Origin: Loktanella sp. M215
Lineage (GTDB): Bacteria; Pseudomonadota; Alphaproteobacteria; Rhodobacterales; Rhodobacteraceae
Assembly: GCF_021735925.1 (NCBI RefSeq)
Contig: NZ_WMEA01000001.1
Span: 3,316,001 to 3,380,000 of the forward strand
DNA: 64,000 bases
Direction: 5' to 3'
Position 1 is the first letter of the stretch, and each line of letters opens with the position of its first letter. Below, one piece after another: positions 62,230 through 64,000 of the stretch. The notes below the pieces were generated by a model. The model was not told where the DNA came from. It ran no database searches and worked only from the letters and a program-made list of their open reading frames with translations. The position numbers and the translations under genes are program-made.

Positions 62230-62254
62230 GTCCGGGCGCACACCGCGCCCGGAC
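62230..62254 (-). promoter_or_regulatory. Intercistronic hairpin after the binding-protein gene
   Basis: A perfect 10-bp stem (GTCCGGGCGC/GCGCCCGGAC) with a 5-base loop lies 12 bases past the binding-protein gene. No T tract follows, suggesting message stabilisation or attenuation. Confidence 0.6.
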
Positions 62255-62266
62255 GCTATGTTCGGT

Positions 62267-63322
62267 CTACTGCCCGACGGCCTTGGCCTGATCCTCGCCC
62301 GCCATCTCGGCAGAGAGGTAGATCGACCCCGGCAGCTCCGGACGGCAATCCACGGCGCTCGGCGTGCCGCTGACGGAGTCTTCAAAGACCGGGGCCTTGA
62401 AGATTTCGTCGGTCGGTGGCGTGCCGCCCGTCGCCTCGGCCACGGCCCACTGGACGGCCAGGCGCACGTTGTCGTTGCCGGTCGCGACGGTGAACAGCTT
62501 GAAGTCGGGGTTGTCGGCGTTGTTGTCGGCCCAGAAGCAGGACAGCGAATTGCCGTCAGACGTGGCGATCGCCGGGATCGAGCGATTGAATTCCTTGAAC
62601 ACCGGCAGCGCGCCGACGAGGGACGGGCCGAAGTCGGATACTATCATGTCGATCTTGTCGTTCTTGGCGATTTCGGCCGACAGGACCTGCTGCGTCAGCG
62701 ACGGGTCCCAGTTGGTGACGGCAAAGGGGTCGGGGTTGATGAAGACATAGCTGTCGTCCAGCACTTCCTTCATGCCCGCCAGCTCGTCCACGCCCTGGCT
62801 GTTGCCCGCGGGACCAGAGATGAACAGCAGGTTCCCACCTTCCGGCAGTTGCGCCTTGATCCAGTTGCCCCAGTTGACGCCGTCTTCCTTGAACGAAGAG
62901 CCGATGAACTTGGTGTAGTTCTTGCCGGCCTCACCGCCGACGTTCACGCGGTAGGGCACCACGATGGCACCGGCGCGGTAGGCGTTCGTCAGCGCGGGCA
63001 GCACGGCGGGACCAGCGTCACCGAAGACGACCAGCGCCTTGATGCCGCGCGCGACCATCGAATTGATGTCCGAGATCGCCTTTTGCGTGTCACCCTGCCC
63101 GTCCGCATATTCGAACTGCGTGATGCTGGGGCATTTGGCAACCTCTTCCTTGCCCGATGCGGTGGTGACCAGACGCCAGCTGTTGCCGCCAAAGCCGTCC
63201 AGCAGCGCCAGCGAGGATTCGTTGGGTCCGCACCAGCTTGGCACGTCCTGTGCCATGGCGCCGGTGGCCCCGAGTGTCAGCGCCAGCGCCGACACCGCGA
63301 TTTTGAATGTGTTATCAAGCAT
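62267..63322 (-). CDS. Periplasmic binding protein of the sugar-type ABC importer
   Basis: 351 aa from the ATG at 63322 (GGAGGA eight bases upstream). A Sec signal peptide (about 1-23, ending GAMA) precedes a type I periplasmic-binding fold like RbsB/XylF (DINSMVARGIKALVVFGDAG, then ISGPAGNSQGVDELAGMKEV). The ligand is unknown; given the operon it may be an aromatic, an aromatic glycoside or a polyol. Its start overlaps the upstream permease stop by eight bases. Confidence 0.9.
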   Translation of the reverse strand: MLDNTFKIAVSALALTLGATGAMAQDVPSWCGPNESSLALLDGFGGNSWRLVTTASGKEEVAKCPSITQFEYADGQGDTQKAISDINSMVARGIKALVVFGDAGPAVLPALTNAYRAGAIVVPYRVNVGGEAGKNYTKFIGSSFKEDGVNWGNWIKAQLPEGGNLLFISGPAGNSQGVDELAGMKEVLDDSYVFINPDPFAVTNWDPSLTQQVLSAEIAKNDKIDMIVSDFGPSLVGALPVFKEFNRSIPAIATSDGNSLSCFWADNNADNPDFKLFTVATGNDNVRLAVQWAVAEATGGTPPTDEIFKAPVFEDSVSGTPSAVDCRPELPGSIYLSAEMAGEDQAKAVGQ

Positions 63323-64000
63323 TGTCCGTATCCTCCATTTTGGACGTTTCTTTGATGGGTGTCGGCCGGCGCCACTGGATCGAATAGACTCCGATGCCAA
63401 AGACAAGCGCCAAGGCCTGAATGATGGTCTGCGCCGAAAACGGCACACCGACCGACAGTGCGAACTGGCTGAGAAGGTTGAGAAAGAACGCCGCAATCAC
63501 CGTGGTGATCGGAAAGCCCCGTCCGCCCAGCAGCGATGTGCCCGCCAGCACGACGACGGCGACGGACGGCAGCAGCAGCGCGTCGCCCTGAAAGGCGGTC
63601 GGCTCGCGGGTGATGCCCGCGATCATGATGCCCGCCACGCAATAGTGCAGCTGCGCCAGCACATAGGCCATCGCCTGATATCGGCGCACCGGCAGGCCGG
63701 CTGCATGGGCGGCGGCCGGGTTGGCACCGATCACCTCGAACCGGCGGCCCTGCGCGGTCTTCTTCATGACGAAGGTCACGATGGTCAGGATCGCCAGTGC
63801 AAAGAACACCGCATGGGGGATGCCAAACGTCTTGCCGCCCGCAATCTGTGCCAGCAGCGGCGTGGTGGTGCGCGGCACCCCGCCGGACACGGCAAAGACG
63901 ACACCATAAAGCAGCGCATTCATCCCGATCGTCGCGATGATGGCGTTCAGCCGCATGACGCCCACCAGAAAACCGTTCAGCAACCCCGCCACAATCGCCA
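63315..64000 (-). CDS. ABC permease, RbsC type (5' end outside the window)
   Basis: At least 228 codons to the stop at 63315; the start is beyond the window. Hydrophobic helices and the ASLLGGRGF-like motif (AGTSLLGGRGF) match sugar permeases, and VRRYQAMAYVLAQLHYCVAG is typical of the group. A second permease is therefore supplied in addition to the one fused to the ATPase, allowing a heterodimeric channel. Its 3' end overlaps the binding-protein start. Confidence 0.88.
   Translation of the reverse strand, partial: AIVAGLLNGFLVGVMRLNAIIATIGMNALLYGVVFAVSGGVPRTTTPLLAQIAGGKTFGIPHAVFFALAILTIVTFVMKKTAQGRRFEVIGANPAAAHAAGLPVRRYQAMAYVLAQLHYCVAGIMIAGITREPTAFQGDALLLPSVAVVVLAGTSLLGGRGFPITTVIAAFFLNLLSQFALSVGVPFSAQTIIQALALVFGIGVYSIQWRRPTPIKETSKMEDTDNA

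Noticed and set aside
1..64000. CRISPR array or rRNA genes
   Set aside because: No regularly spaced repeats and no rRNA-like sequence were seen anywhere in the window.

Overview
The window is GC-rich, densely packed and dominated by minus-strand operons. Gene content (DcaP-type porin, NasS/NasT-controlled assimilatory nitrate operon, protocatechuate and hydroxyquinol genes, large Orn/Lys/Arg decarboxylase cluster, encoded-CCA tRNAs) points to an alphaproteobacterium, most likely Rhodobacteraceae (roseobacter group). That placement is an inference from family knowledge, not from a search.

Layout. 1-2127: the 5' part of a DegP-type protease, then pcaB-pcaC of the beta-ketoadipate pathway. 2219-10844: a minus-strand cluster (C45-type acyltransferase, ATP-grasp ligase, 926-aa PLP decarboxylase, nitrilase-family amidase, GABA-type aminotransferase) ending in a good terminator at 8620-8647, with a divergent XRE-cupin regulator. 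This looks like an amine or polyamine conjugation/salvage pathway of unknown product. 10848-15247: a small ClpP-like secreted protein, an acyl-CoA synthetase and an ABC exporter. 15360-15434: tRNA-Gly(TCC).

15435-25540 is the accessory region. It opens with decayed debris (IS6-type transposase, a phage/plasmid-type ATP-binding protein, a DUF6880 protein). It then carries a 19-residue small ORF coupled by ATGA to an animal-type haem peroxidase, an unknown 153-aa protein, an adenylate cyclase-SARP-TPR regulator, a divergent standalone YcaO enzyme, an M20 amidohydrolase and a small secreted protein. YcaO plus oxidase plus hydrolase plus dedicated regulator, with no recognisable known precursor, is the best candidate for an undescribed (RiPP-like) system here.

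25542-41455 is mostly housekeeping: YedK, porin, 5'-nucleotidase, DUF952 protein, pyrD, glutamate-type dehydrogenase, a TadG/TadE-like trio, a TetR regulator with a clear operator, a lipoprotein, hom, glpX and recJ. tRNA-Glu(TTC) follows at 41577-41651.

41980-55902 is a complete nitrate assimilation locus on the minus strand: nasT-nasS (sensor/antiterminator), then a leader, nrtA-nrtB-nrtCD (uptake), nirB-nirD, nasA, a TrpD2-like gene and cysG (sirohaem). The 54007-54114 leader shows two ANTAR-type hairpins with AxxGxx hexaloops, the second overlapping an intrinsic terminator. That is a directly readable NasT antitermination switch.

56237-56485 is a broken IS3-family orfA. 56699-64000 is a minus-strand catabolic operon: a sugar-type ABC importer (permease, binding protein, and an ABC-ABC-permease fusion), maleylacetate reductase, hydroxyquinol-type intradiol dioxygenase and a ketopantoate-reductase-like protein. 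Genes there are joined by ATGA overlaps.
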